A stretch of DNA of 64,000 nucleotides, from the NCBI RefSeq assembly GCF_002754475.1, contig NZ_PEFL01000001.1, positions 1,116,001 to 1,180,000 of the forward strand. Reading direction: 5' to 3'. This document shows, piece after piece, positions 26,045 to 35,044 of this stretch; the stretch's first letter is position 1, and each line of letters begins with the position of its first letter. Source of the DNA: Comamonas sp. 26. Lineage in GTDB: Bacteria > Pseudomonadota > Gammaproteobacteria > Burkholderiales > Burkholderiaceae_C. The translations under genes were made by a program, and so were the position numbers. The notes beneath the pieces were generated by a model that had not been told where the DNA came from, did not search any database, and was given only the letters and a program-made list of their open reading frames with translations.

Positions 26045-26358
26045 GTCACTGCGTAGCGGCATCAACACATTGATGAATGCAACGGCTTGAGGCATAGGGC
26101 CAGGGGTGCCGATCGCGGTTTCTCGATCTCTTGGGCGCTTACCCTGCCGGCTTATTGCCTTCAGAAGAAGACATGATTTCTCTTGGTACAAGCCAGTGCG
26201 GGGCAAGTTTCAGAGTAATCACGAAATTTGACAACGACTTAAAGGGACGCCGGAGTCGGGAACGACTCAGACCATCCTGAAGCAGTCACCTGACGGAATG
26301 CCTTTAAGACTGCTTCTGGCCGGGAGGGTGAATTGGTAGCGCTACCAGGAAGCTGACC
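26045..26358. other. Non-coding stretch upstream of the broken recombinase
   Basis: I see no gene or RNA in these 314 bases. TTTCAGAGTAATCACGAA near 26208 has a partial inverted counterpart after the recombinase (AGTTACTCTGACGG near 27087), sharing TCAGAGTAA. This could be an end of the element but is short enough to be chance. Confidence 0.35.
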
Positions 26359-27086
26359 GTGAGAAGACTGTGGCAGCTTCCTGTCGCTGATGGCTCAGGT
26401 GAGTTGGTGGCGCTCCGCTTAAGAGCGCATTCTGTGTCTCCCTCAACTCGATGGGAGACCATCATTGGAACCACAGGTAATACCGCTCATCGTGATCCTT
26501 GGAACAAGGGCAGGATCGTCGGGCAGAAGGTGCCGTTCAAGCTCAAGGACATCTGGTCGCTGCGTGTGAGGCTTCAAATGGAAGGCCGCGTGCGCGAACT
26601 TGCCCTCTTCAATTTGGGTATCGATAGCAAGTTGCGAGGATGTGACCTCGTAGCCCTCAAGGTCCGGGACGTATGCCATGGGGACCAGATCGCATCGCGC
26701 GCAATCGTCATGCAGCACAAGACTCAGCGTCCGGTGCAGTTTGAGATCACGCAGGCTGCCCGTGACGCCTTGCAAGTCTGGATCAAGCAAGCTGGGTTGA
26801 AGCCAGAGGATTTCCTGTTTCCAAGCCGCTTACACGATTCGCAGCATCTGGGACGCGGCAGTACGCCCGGATCCTTGGTCACTGGGTCTGTGAGCTAGGC
26901 TTGGACCGCATGGAATATGGGACGCACTCCATACGCAGGACGAAGGCGGCACTGATCTATCGCCGGACCAAGAACCTGCGCGCTGTGCAACTGCTGCTCG
27001 GGCACTCCGAGCTGGAGTCGACAGTGGGGTACCTGGGCATCGAGGTCGACGATGCCCTTGAGATTTCTGAACAGACGGAGATTTGA
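26359..27086 (+). pseudogene. Tyrosine recombinase/site-specific integrase, frameshifted
   Basis: The catalytic core of a short tyrosine recombinase, split over two frames. The first frame runs through GNTAHRDPWNKGRIVGQKVP, LKDIWSLRVRLQMEGRVREL, SKLRGCDLVALKVRDV (catalytic Arg) and EDFLFPSRLHDSQHL. After about 26850 the homology continues in another frame as TRQYARILGHWVCELGLDRM, YGTHSIRRTKAALIYRRTKN (His-x-x-Arg) and LLGHSELESTVGYLGIEVDD (His and the nucleophile Tyr). A single indel near 26850 explains the break, giving a stop at 26896-26898. All catalytic residues are still encoded, so the damage is recent or minor. Homology starts near 26450; upstream codons in frame look non-homologous. 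Such solitary short integrases recur in related genomes. Confidence 0.75.
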
Positions 27087-27397
27087 AGTTACTCTGACGG
27101 CCGCCCCGGAAGCTGCGGTCGGGTGGCCGCCTTCAACGACTGCAAAGCGCTGCCGGGCCGAACTAGCACTTCCGGCCAGAAGCGGTCCTTATCGTTGTCC
27201 AGACAAACGGCAGTATTTCTGTGCGAATTGGCTAGGCATTGATAGCGTCTAGCGAGTGACATGTTAGCCTTGTTTCGATCAGTCTTGAACAGGCTCGAAT
27301 GTGTTGAAGCTGTCTGCGGTGAACGATCCAGCGCTACTGCCTGTATCTGTTTCCGCACTCTGGTTTTGTCGGCAATCGAGCAAACTGGAGTGTTGTC
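27087..27397. other. Intergenic region between broken recombinase and reductase gene
   Basis: 311 bases with no gene I can support. The segment around 27155-27210 looks like a decayed coding fragment but matches nothing I recognise. GGAG at 27387-27390 serves the next gene. Confidence 0.4.
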
Positions 27398-28711
27398 TTG
27401 CGCCGTTCCATTCTTCTTGTCTTAGCTTCGTTCTTTTTGATCTGGGCAGTGGAGGCTTTTTGGCTGTCACCGTCGCCACCTGGCGATCTGCTGTGGGTGA
27501 TGCGGCAGGAAGGCATGCTGCTCACTGGTATCCTGGCTTTGGGGGCCATGACGGCCATCATGGTTTTGGCCTTGCGCCCTCGCTGGGTGGAGACGCCTTT
27601 GGGTGGCATGGATAAAGCCTACCGACTGCACAAGTGGCTGGGCATCATTGCCATTGCTTTGAGCTTGGCGCATTGGCTGGCCAAGCAGGCAAAGCCTCTC
27701 ATCGCAACGGCAATTGGCAGCGCAGGCCGGTTGGCCAAAGTGCCCGTGCCCGAGTGGGTCAGTGTCCTTAAGCCTTACGCCAAAATCTTGGGCGAGTGGA
27801 CCTTCTATGCACTGATCCTGATGCTGATCATCACGCTTGCGCGCCGGGCAGTGCCCTACAAACGCTGGTATTGGCTGCATCGATTCATGCCTCTGGCATA
27901 TCTGATACTCGTGTTCCATGGCATGGTGCTGACTCCTCCTGGCTATTGGAGTGGTGTAGGCGGCTGGTTGCTGGCGTTGACAATGATTCTCGGCATCGCG
28001 GCTGCATTGATTCAACTGAAGCGTGACCTGCGGCCACGTTATCCGCATGCGGGAACCGTGCTATCGCTCACGCAGCTCGGCGATGTACTGGAAGTGCAAT
28101 GCCGCATGGATGATTCCTGGCCGGGCCATGCTGCGGGGCAATTCGCCTTTTTACGCTTGGCGGGGGAGCAGGAGGCTCACCCGTTCACACTATCCGATGC
28201 GAACCAGGAAAATCACGTTGTGCGCTTTCACATCAAGCAACTGGGCGATTGGACACGCCGTTTGCCCGCACGTCTACATCCCGGCATGGTTGTGGAGCTG
28301 GACGGCCCTTACGGTCGCTTCGTGCCTTCTGGTCACGATGATGACTCCGTGAATGTCTGGATTGGAGCCGGCGTCGGCGCTACCCCTTTTCTATCTTGGC
28401 TGGGAGAGTTTCACAATGAAGGCCTTGCTCCTCAGGCTTGGCTGCAGTACGCATGCCAGCATGCGGACGATCCTCTAGCTCAAGCTCTGAAAAGGGCTGC
28501 ATCGCTGAATCCCAATGTGCACCTGGATGTTTTTGCTGATGGCCGTCGCTGGAGTCCCGAAGAGGTGCTCCAACGTTATCAAGCCGACAAACCACTGCGG
28601 GTGTGGTTCTGTGGTCCCGCTGCAATGGGCAAGCAATTGGAGCAAGCGCTCAAGCAATCGTTGCCAGTGGATTCCTGGCAACTGCACAGGGAGCACTTCG
28701 AGTTTCGTTGA
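27398..28711 (+). CDS. Ferric-reductase-like flavocytochrome (ferredoxin reductase-type)
   Basis: A 437-residue inner-membrane electron-transfer protein. Residues about 1-210 hold six membrane helices with histidines suited to b-type haem (LHKWLGIIAIALSLAHWLA and LHRFMPLAYLILVFHGMVL). Residues about 215-437 form a ferredoxin-NADP reductase-type module: FAD site HPFTLSD, DGPYGRFVP, and the NAD(P) part IGAGVGATPFLSWL, with the final WFCGPAAMGKQLEQAL and EHFEFR. TTG is the start codon, supported by GGAG 7 bases upstream. It resembles the FRE/NOX-like reductases that pass electrons from NAD(P)H across the membrane. The acceptor is unknown; it lies in an accessory region without an iron-uptake partner. 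Confidence 0.87.
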   Translation: MRRSILLVLASFFLIWAVEAFWLSPSPPGDLLWVMRQEGMLLTGILALGAMTAIMVLALRPRWVETPLGGMDKAYRLHKWLGIIAIALSLAHWLAKQAKPLIATAIGSAGRLAKVPVPEWVSVLKPYAKILGEWTFYALILMLIITLARRAVPYKRWYWLHRFMPLAYLILVFHGMVLTPPGYWSGVGGWLLALTMILGIAAALIQLKRDLRPRYPHAGTVLSLTQLGDVLEVQCRMDDSWPGHAAGQFAFLRLAGEQEAHPFTLSDANQENHVVRFHIKQLGDWTRRLPARLHPGMVVELDGPYGRFVPSGHDDDSVNVWIGAGVGATPFLSWLGEFHNEGLAPQAWLQYACQHADDPLAQALKRAASLNPNVHLDVFADGRRWSPEEVLQRYQADKPLRVWFCGPAAMGKQLEQALKQSLPVDSWQLHREHFEFR

Positions 28712-28839
28712 ACAAGTCCTTGGGCGAACAGAGCTCTCGCCCAGGCAATTACCCACATAGACCCAGTGCCTCAATGCAACGGCATAGGTTTAGATTGGCT
28801 CGAATAGTGACAGCCGCAAACGGCCAAGAACCGTCATAT

Positions 28840-29802
28840 TTACCTGGTTACCTGCCCTGGCATTTCAGATGGGTGTTTTTTCGCCATTTCCTTGAGCCAT
28901 TCAAGCAATGATGCCTGGGGACTGTGGTCACATAAAGAATTCGGCGAAAAGAGGCAGTAGTGTGAACCGTCTTCTACAAAGCCCCATGGAGCAGCCAGCA
29001 AGCCATTGTCGAGATCGTCCCGAACCATGTGCCAAGAGCCGATAGCGACACCAAGGCCCGCGACCGCCGCTTGAAGGCTAAAGTAAAAGTGCTCGAAGCT
29101 CTGTCCTGTTTCAACGGCCAAGGTTCTATTCGTGACAGCTGCCCAGTTTTTCCATGCATCCGGCCGAGTGCGCGTGTGCAGTAAATGTGCGTTCGGGCCG
29201 AGCGTTGCATTGCTCCCCTTTGCGGTACACCACGTTGTCACTTTTTCGGGGCGGCAGACCGGCCCGACTCTTTCAGCAAAAAGTGCTTGAGCGTGATAGT
29301 TTGAAGGCCACACGAAATCGTCCCGACGGATGGCGAGGTCGATACCGTTGGCGAACGAAAATGGCCCGCCTCCAGCAACGAGATGGACATCGATTTCTGG
29401 ATGGCGTGCTTGGAAGTCCGGCCACCGTGGAATGAGCCAGCGCATAAGTAGCGTGGGCTCGCAAGAAAGGACCCAGCGTCGCTCTCGTTGTGCGCTCGTG
29501 CGCAACTCGCTGACAGCGTTTCGCATGAGGTTAAAACCACCAGTGACAGCTTGAGCGAGAGTACGCCCCGCGCTCGTTAGATGAACCCGCCGACTGCGCC
29601 GTTCAAAAAGAGCAACACCTAATTCATCTTCAAGCAGACGCACGGCTCGGCTGACAGCCCCATGTGTCAGATGCAATTCATCAGCAGCACGACTGAAATG
29701 CTCTAGCCGTGCTGCGGCTTCAAAGCAGCGCAGTGCGAGGAGAGAAGGCAATCGCGAATCATCTAATGGTGAGCCAGACTCACTAACTGTGTCAGAAAAC
29801 AT
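28840..29802 (-). CDS. LysR family regulator, GcvA-like, divergent from LysE exporter
   Basis: A 320-residue LysR regulator of the GcvA type: LPSLLALRCFEAAARLEHFS, then RAADELHLTHGAVSRAVRLL and GVALFERRSRRVHLTSAGRT for the winged helix. The effector domain has FSFANGIDLAIRRDD and LGVAIGSWHMVRDDL. It is read away from a LysE-family exporter that starts 67 bases off; in LysG/ArgP-type pairs the regulator activates the exporter when an amino acid accumulates, and the same may hold here. No amino-acid specificity can be read from the sequence. The long non-homologous lead (about 15 residues) is Ser/Asp-rich. Confidence 0.88.
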   Translation of the reverse strand: MFSDTVSESGSPLDDSRLPSLLALRCFEAAARLEHFSRAADELHLTHGAVSRAVRLLEDELGVALFERRSRRVHLTSAGRTLAQAVTGGFNLMRNAVSELRTSAQRERRWVLSCEPTLLMRWLIPRWPDFQARHPEIDVHLVAGGGPFSFANGIDLAIRRDDFVWPSNYHAQALFAERVGPVCRPEKVTTWCTAKGSNATLGPNAHLLHTRTRPDAWKNWAAVTNRTLAVETGQSFEHFYFSLQAAVAGLGVAIGSWHMVRDDLDNGLLAAPWGFVEDGSHYCLFSPNSLCDHSPQASLLEWLKEMAKKHPSEMPGQVTR

Positions 29803-29868
29803 CGTTATTCATCTATCTCGAAGGTCAATAGGATTGGTTATATCTTTATTCCTACGAATTTATTCTGA

Positions 29869-30483
29869 ATGACTGAACTGATAGCTGTTATCACAATAAC
29901 TTTGCTCGCCGTAGCAAGTCCTGGACCTGACTTTGCGATGGTTACCCGCAATAGCCTGCTGCTTTCCCGGCGTGCCGGTGTACTGACGGCCCTGGGAATC
30001 GGGCTGGGTGTACTGCTCCATGTCACCTACACGTTGCTGTGTGTGGGTCTTCTGATCCAGCAGTCTCTGTGGTTGTTTAATGCCATCAAATGGCTGGGGG
30101 CAGCCTATCTGATCTATCTTGGCGTGAAGATGCTCAGATCCAAGTCCGTAGGCGACTTGAACGATACGAGAATGGCACCGATGTCAGACCTTGCGGCCCT
30201 GCGCATCGGATTTCTGACCAACGCAATGAACCCCAAGACCACGGTGTTTATCGTGAGTCTCTTCATACAGGTGGTGCGCCCAGGTACACCTGTGAGCGTG
30301 CAAGTTGGCTATGGGCTTTTCATTGCTATGGCACACATGGCATGGTTTTCGTTGCTAGCGCTCTGCTTCTCGGAAGGGACCATGCGTGAGCGTTTGCTCG
30401 GCGTGCGCCACTGGATTGACCGATCCTTCGGCGGACTCTTAATCATTTTTGGCGTCCTGTTGGGTGCAGCTAGTGGCTCATAG
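29869..30483 (+). CDS. LysE/RhtB family amino-acid exporter
   Basis: A 204-residue polytopic membrane protein of the LysE superfamily, which exports amino acids or small amines. The N-terminal signature ITLLAVASPGPDFAMVTRNS contains the conserved SPGPD, and WLGAAYLIYLGVKMLRSKSV and FLTNAMNPKTTVFIVSLFIQ are the typical second-half motifs. Around six hydrophobic segments can be counted. The divergent GcvA-like LysR gene 66 bases upstream is the likely regulator. No clear ribosome site precedes the ATG. The gap after it to the IS element is 132 bases with nothing visible. Confidence 0.9.
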   Translation: MTELIAVITITLLAVASPGPDFAMVTRNSLLLSRRAGVLTALGIGLGVLLHVTYTLLCVGLLIQQSLWLFNAIKWLGAAYLIYLGVKMLRSKSVGDLNDTRMAPMSDLAALRIGFLTNAMNPKTTVFIVSLFIQVVRPGTPVSVQVGYGLFIAMAHMAWFSLLALCFSEGTMRERLLGVRHWIDRSFGGLLIIFGVLLGAASGS

Positions 30484-30615
30484 TGACGCGTAGTCCGTTG
30501 ATCGTCAGCACTTTCTTTCTCGAATGCGTGAACAACGGCTATAGGTCGCATGGCGTCGCTGAAATAAGCCAAGATCAGCCCCCGTCAGACTGAGCATTGC
30601 ATTCCTATTCTGCTA

Positions 30616-31426
30616 GGGCGTGTCATCGAATCTGATAGCTGCTGAGTTATTGATAGTGTGACTCGTAGATATGCCCTGACAGATACCCAATGGGATTTCA
30701 TAAAAAACCTTCTGCCCGGGAGAGCAAGACACGTCGGTGCTCACAGAAAAAAACAACCGCCTCTTCGTAGACGCGGTGCTTTACCGCTATCGCGCAGGCA
30801 TCGCCTAGCGAGACCTGCCTGAGCGCTTTGGTGATTTCCGCGTCATTCATACGCGGCATATGCGCTGGAGCCGTTCTGGTGTTTGGCAGCCTGTGTTTGA
30901 AACGCTCAGCGCCCAAGCCGACAACGAATACGCCATGATCGATGCAACCATCATGCGCGCTCATCAGCACAGCGCTGGCGCAAAATGGGGATTCAAAAGC
31001 ATGCCATCGGACGCAGCCGAGGAGGCTTGAGCACCAAGATTCACGCTACGGTTGATGCGCTGGGCAACCCAACTGGCTTTTATTTAACGCCAGGGCAAGC
31101 CTCGGACCTGGAGGGTACAGATGTGCTTCTGGCCAGTATCCAAGCTGGTGCTGTGGTCGCAGATAAAGCTTACGACGCCCAAGAGCACGTGATTGAGCCC
31201 CTGCTAGCGAAAGGCAAGCAGGTAGTCATTCCAAGCCGCCTGGGTCGCAAAGAGAGCCGAGTGCATGACAGGCACGTTTACAAAGAATGCCATCTGATCG
31301 AGAACTTCTTTGCACGGTTAAAGCAGTACCGATGCATTGCAACGAGGTATGACAAGACGGCTGCAGCGTTTTTAGGTGGAATTCATCTGGCTGCTGCCGT
31401 CATCTGGCTAATTTGATGACGGGCCC
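30616..31426 (+). mobile_element. IS5-family insertion sequence, decayed (811 bp)
   Basis: Terminal inverted repeats GGGCGTGTCATCGAAT (left, 30616-30631) and GGGCCCGTCATCAAAT (right, 31411-31426, inverted) agree at 13 of 16 positions. Both ends are flanked by TA (30614-30615 and 31427-31428), inside a CTAG-like site, as expected for the IS427 group of IS5. The transposase inside is broken, so the copy is probably immobile. Length fits the 800-900 bp of the group. Confidence 0.85.
30658..31416 (+). pseudogene. IS5-family (DDE) transposase, broken
   Basis: The translation starts with a GTG and TRRYALTDTQWDFIKNLLPG, then shifts frame near 30715 to give NNRLFVDAVLYRYRAGIA. A TAG at 30806-30808 stands where the family has Trp (AGIAxRDLPERFGDF). 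The next part reads WSRSGVWQPVFETLSAQADN and MIDATIMRAHQHSAGAK, the first acidic residue of the DDE set, and a second frame change near 30985 leads to the C-terminal half: HAIGRSRGGLSTKIHATVDA, ADKAYDAQEHVIEP (second Asp), HLIENFFARLKQYRCIATRY (Glu) and HLAAAVIWLI. The last frame change may be the programmed slip of this group, but the first shift and the stop are damage. Confidence 0.82.
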
Positions 31427-31455
31427 TAGGATGCGGTCTGTTATGGAGCAAAGAA

Positions 31456-31659
31456 ATGAATTTCAAACCAGCTGACATGGGTGCCAACATCGTGATGGTG
31501 GAGAGTGTAGGGGGCTCTCTTATGTTTCGTGATGAATGCCAAGATAGAGCAGACTTACACCTCTCAAGCCGCTTTATTCAATACCTTGACTTGATGGAAG
31601 GGTATGGCCGAAACAAAGAGCTTGCAGAAGAATTCCGGCACAAGGTGTTGAAAATGTGA
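31456..31659 (+). CDS. Small hypothetical protein next to the IS5 end
   Basis: A 67-codon frame beginning 30 bases beyond the right end of the IS element. GGAG lies 7 bases before the ATG, which favours it being real. The product (start MNFKPADMGANIVMVES, end ELAEEFRHKVLKM) has no membrane segment, no signal peptide and no motif I recognise; the second half is likely helical. It could be a small protein or the 5' stub of a gene damaged in this unstable stretch. I cannot give a function. Confidence 0.4.
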   Translation: MNFKPADMGANIVMVESVGGSLMFRDECQDRADLHLSSRFIQYLDLMEGYGRNKELAEEFRHKVLKM

Positions 31660-32134
31660 GTTACGCCTTGAAGAACTAGATGTATGTTAGGAGCTCAAAT
31701 TGTGGCAACAGTAATCATTGTGGCGCACATGAAGTGTATTGACCTGCTTTTTGGTCTCAAGCGAGCAGAGCCTTAAGCCTGCGCTCCATTGACGACTGCG
31801 CGAGGGTTTACGACATTAGCTGCGGATGCGATGAAGCTAGCGGTCTCGCAAGCCGCATGGATGCTAGGCCCGCGTTTACGACTTTAATTACCCGGAATAG
31901 CGGGAGTGAGTGAGCGCTTTTTTGCTATTTATTTCAAAGCTGCTTGCGCTTGATTTTGATGGTTTCCAATGAGTTTTCTATCTGAAGTGCAGGTAATGCA
32001 GGTGCAAGAAGCTCTGAAATGAATAGCAGTCTCCTGACTTACCCGCAAGCAGTCGCAAAGGCTACGTTGCGCTGCAACATGCCCGCGTACATTGAAGCTC
32101 TAAAAGCAATGGTTTGATCAAGGAGCAGGACATC
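31660..32134. other. Intergenic region before the SDR gene, with a repeat copy
   Basis: 475 bases without a gene. A diverged copy of the dispersed palindrome lies near 31905-31960 (GTGAGCGCTTTTTTGC and GCTGCTTGCGCTTG). The 3' end carries the SDR ribosome site (AAGGAG near 32119). The middle part is featureless. Confidence 0.5.
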
Positions 32135-33037
32135 ATGGCAATGGATTTTCAAGGTCGTGTAGCTATCGTGACGGGTGCGGGTGGTGGTCTGGGTCGTTTG
32201 CATGCGCTGGCGCTGGCCCGGCGCGGTGCCAAAGTGCTGGTCAACGATCTGGGTGGTGCAGTCGATGGCTCGGGTGGCTCGGCCACTGCAGCGCAAAAAG
32301 TGGTCGATGAAATTCGCGCCGCGGGCGGCGAGGCGATTGCCAATGCGGCATCGGTGACGGACTTTGACGCCGTGCAGGCCATGGTCAAGCAGGCTATCAC
32401 GGCCTGGGGCCGCATCGACATTCTGGTCAACAACGCCGGCATTCTTCGCGACAAGAGCTTTGCCAAGATGGACATGGCGGACTTCCGCCTCGTTGTCGAT
32501 GTGCACCTGATGGGCGCTGCCAACTGCTGCAAGGCCGTGTGGTCCTATATGCAAGAGCAGAACTATGGCCGCATCGTGATGACGACCTCATCGACAGGCC
32601 TCTATGGAAATTTCGGTCAGGCCAACTACGGTGCGGCCAAGCTGGCGCAGGTGGGCTTGATGCAGACGTTGGCTATTGAAGGTGCCAAGAACAATATTCG
32701 CGTCAATGCATTGGCCCCCACGGCGGCCACGCGCATGACGGCGGGCCTGCTGCCAGAGCCCGTGCTTGAAGCCCTGAAGCCCGAAGCCGTGGTGCCCGCC
32801 ATGCTGGTGCTGGCCCATGAAACTGCGCCCACGCGCACCATTCTTTGTGCCGGTGCGGGTGGGTTTGAGGCTGCGCACATCACCATGACCGAGGGCGTCT
32901 ACCTGGGCATGGGCGATCAGGTACCCGAGGAGCTGGCTGCGCGTCTGGCCGAAGTCACAGCCAGCGAAGGCCAGCAAGTGCCGGGCAGTGGCGCTGTGCA
33001 GGGGCAAGTTGAAGTGGGCAAGGCCATGAAGGCGCAT
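32135..33037 (+). CDS. Short-chain dehydrogenase/reductase, MFE-2 (3-hydroxyacyl-CoA dehydrogenase) type
   Basis: A cytoplasmic NAD(P)-dependent SDR of about 301-303 residues; the stop codon is at 33044-33046. The cofactor site is VAIVTGAGGGLGRLHALALA, NNAG appears in ILVNNAGILRDKSFAKMDM, and the Ser-Tyr-Lys triad lies in TTSSTGLYGNFGQANYGAAK. The LVNDLGGAVDGSGGSATAAQ segment is typical of the (3R)-hydroxyacyl-CoA dehydrogenase part of peroxisomal MFE-2 and bacterial relatives, so the substrate is probably a 3-hydroxyacyl-CoA. It is longer than the 250-residue classical SDR because of a C-terminal extension rich in Glu and Gly. AGGAG lies 8 bases before ATG 32135. It ends in its own terminator. 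Confidence 0.88.
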
Positions 33038-33046
33038 GGTCATTGA

Positions 33047-33360
33047 GCCGGTTTGTGCCGCTGTGCTCGTGCGTTGGCTGCGTAAGAAGTGCGTGGATTG
33101 TCGATTAGCACAGCTGAAAAAAGCCCTCTCGCGAGGGCTTTTTCTGTCTGAGAGTGAGCGAGTGCTTTCATTTTGGTGCTGATTAAACTGACAATTTACT
33201 GGCTCGTGCGCATGCTTTATGCGCCTTCAACAGGCCGAAAAACGTGGTTAAGCGGCCAGCTGCCATCGCGTTTGGTCCGGTTTCTCTATCATTCGCCGAC
33301 TGGGCGCGATTGGGCAGACGAAGTTTGTCGTCAGCGTCTTCACCAATAAGGTAAACAAGA
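33047..33360. other. Intergenic region with SDR terminator and gshA leader
   Basis: 314 bases. The SDR terminator occupies 33117-33143. The remainder should contain the gshA promoter, but I see no box convincing enough to place. Confidence 0.5.
33117..33143 (+). terminator. Rho-independent terminator after the SDR gene
   Basis: AAAAAGCCCTC pairs with GAGGGCTTTTT around a TCGC turn. It lies about 70 bases beyond the SDR stop and has a T run on the plus strand. The A run makes it usable in reverse too. Confidence 0.85.
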
Positions 33361-34887
33361 ATGAAGACATCGCAGGCCACCGTGGACATGCCTTCAGCCG
33401 AGCGGCTGCTGGGCATTCGTCGCGGTATCGAGAAAGAGGGATTGCGGGCGCTAGGTACAGGCTCGCTGGCCCTGACGCCGCACCCGGCCGAGCTGGGTTC
33501 GGCCCTCACGCACCCCCACATCACCACCGATTACAGCGAGTCGCAGCTTGAACTCATTACCGGCGCGCGTCTGGGCGTGCAGGAGTGTCTGGATGAGCTG
33601 ACCGAAGTCCACCAGTTTGTGCTGCGCAATTTGAGCGAGAGCGGCGAGCTGATGTGGAACTCCAGCATGCCCTGCCGCTTGCCCACGGATGAAACCATTC
33701 CCTTGGGTCGCTATGGCAGCTCGCACTCGGGCCGCTCCAAGAGCGTGTACCGAATGGGTCTGGGCCACCGCTATGGCCGCCGCATGCAGACCATTTCGGG
33801 CATTCACTACAACTGGTCGCTGCCCGGTGTGACTAGCGATCAGTACTTTGCGCTGATTCGCAACTTCCGCCGCAATGCCTTTGTGCTGCTGTACCTGTAC
33901 GGTGCATCGCCCGCGCTGTGCCCCAGCTTTGTGGAAGGGCGCGAGCACCGCCTGCAGCCGCTCGGTGATGGCAAGGACGCGCTGTATCTGCCCTACGCTA
34001 CATCGCTGCGCATGGGACGACTGGGTTATCAGAGCGACGCCCAGTCCACCATCTGCGTCAGCTACAACGGGCTGGATGGCTATGCCGATTCGCTGCACGA
34101 AGCGCTGACCCGCCCCTACGCTGCTTATGAGCAACTGGGCGTGCGCAACCCCGGTGGCGACTACAACCAGCTGGGCACCGGCCTGCTGCAGATTGAAAAC
34201 GAGTTCTACGGCACCATTCGCCCCAAGCGCACCGTAAAAAGCGGCGAGCGCCCGCTGCACGCCCTGCGCGAGCGCGGCGTGGAGTATGTGGAAGTGCGGC
34301 TGATGGACATCGACCCGTATGAAACCGTGGGCATTGCCCCGGCCACCATGCGCATGATCGACGTCTTCTTGCTGCACTGCCTGCACACAGACAGCCCGGA
34401 CGACACGCCGCAGGAGATTGATGCTCTAAAGCACAACCAGCACCTGGCCGCCGAGCAAGGCCGCGAGCCCGGCCTGACGCTGGAGCGCAATGGCCAGCAG
34501 GTGCTGCTGACCGACTGGGCACTTGAAGTGCTGCAGCAATGCCGCCCCTATGCACAGGCGCTGGATGCCGCCCACAACAGCGGTGATTACACGGCTGCGC
34601 TGGAGCAGGCGCTGGCCCGTGTGCAGAACGCGCAGACCACGCCTTCGGCCCATGTGCTGCAAGAGCTGGCGGATGGCTACGACAGCCGCTTTATCGAGTT
34701 CATGACCACTCAGTCCGCCAAGGCGCGCGATACCTTGCTGGCCATGCCCTGGACGGCTGAGCAGCAGGCACGTTTTGAGCAGATGAGCGCAGAGTCTGTG
34801 GCCGCGCAGCAGCGCATTGAAGCTGCCGACACGCTGACTTTTGAAGAATGGCGCCAGCGCTATATGGACCCGGCCAGCCTGCGTTAA
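33361..34887 (+). CDS. gshA: Glutamate-cysteine ligase GshA
   Basis: Joins glutamate and cysteine through the gamma-carboxyl in the ATP-dependent first step of glutathione synthesis, in the cytoplasm. The 508-residue length and LLGIRRGIEKEGLRALGTGS, HPHITTDYSESQLELIT, SSMPCRLPTDETIPLGRYG, QTISGIHYNWSLP and GDYNQLGTGLLQIENEFYG are those of the gamma-proteobacterial-type GshA family. EYVEVRLMDIDPYETVGI adds a further metal-site segment. AAGG lies about 8 bases before the ATG. It stands alone, with a hairpin made from a dispersed repeat just after the stop. Confidence 0.96.
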   Translation: MKTSQATVDMPSAERLLGIRRGIEKEGLRALGTGSLALTPHPAELGSALTHPHITTDYSESQLELITGARLGVQECLDELTEVHQFVLRNLSESGELMWNSSMPCRLPTDETIPLGRYGSSHSGRSKSVYRMGLGHRYGRRMQTISGIHYNWSLPGVTSDQYFALIRNFRRNAFVLLYLYGASPALCPSFVEGREHRLQPLGDGKDALYLPYATSLRMGRLGYQSDAQSTICVSYNGLDGYADSLHEALTRPYAAYEQLGVRNPGGDYNQLGTGLLQIENEFYGTIRPKRTVKSGERPLHALRERGVEYVEVRLMDIDPYETVGIAPATMRMIDVFLLHCLHTDSPDDTPQEIDALKHNQHLAAEQGREPGLTLERNGQQVLLTDWALEVLQQCRPYAQALDAAHNSGDYTAALEQALARVQNAQTTPSAHVLQELADGYDSRFIEFMTTQSAKARDTLLAMPWTAEQQARFEQMSAESVAAQQRIEAADTLTFEEWRQRYMDPASLR

Positions 34888-34892
34888 TCCAT

Positions 34893-34945
34893 TCAATTGA
34901 TAGCAAAAAGCGCTTGCAGTCTCTGGGCTGCAGGCGCTTTTTCTT
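34893..34945 (+). repeat. Dispersed palindrome serving as gshA terminator
   Basis: GATAGCAAAAAGCGCTTGCAG and CTGCAGGCGCTTTTT (arms 34905-34919 and 34928-34942) form a stem with one mismatch or bulge, followed by TTCTT. It is the AGCGCTT-type repeat placed six bases after the gshA stop. Confidence 0.65.
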
Positions 34946-35044
34946 GATGGATGGTGAAGCCGTGTCATCGCGATGTCATCTGTGTTTCATATCGTAACCA
35001 TTGACGGGTAGCGACAGGCTCCCGCGTTTGATGAGCGATATGGC

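Noticed and set aside
28720..28840. Possible gene in the gap after the reductase
   Set aside because: Under 130 bases, no start with a ribosome site and no recognisable product.
30484..31430. Larger composite transposon spanning the LysE and reductase genes
   Set aside because: Only one IS copy is present, its ends are flanked by TA, and no second copy or matching end is seen across 25-32 kb.
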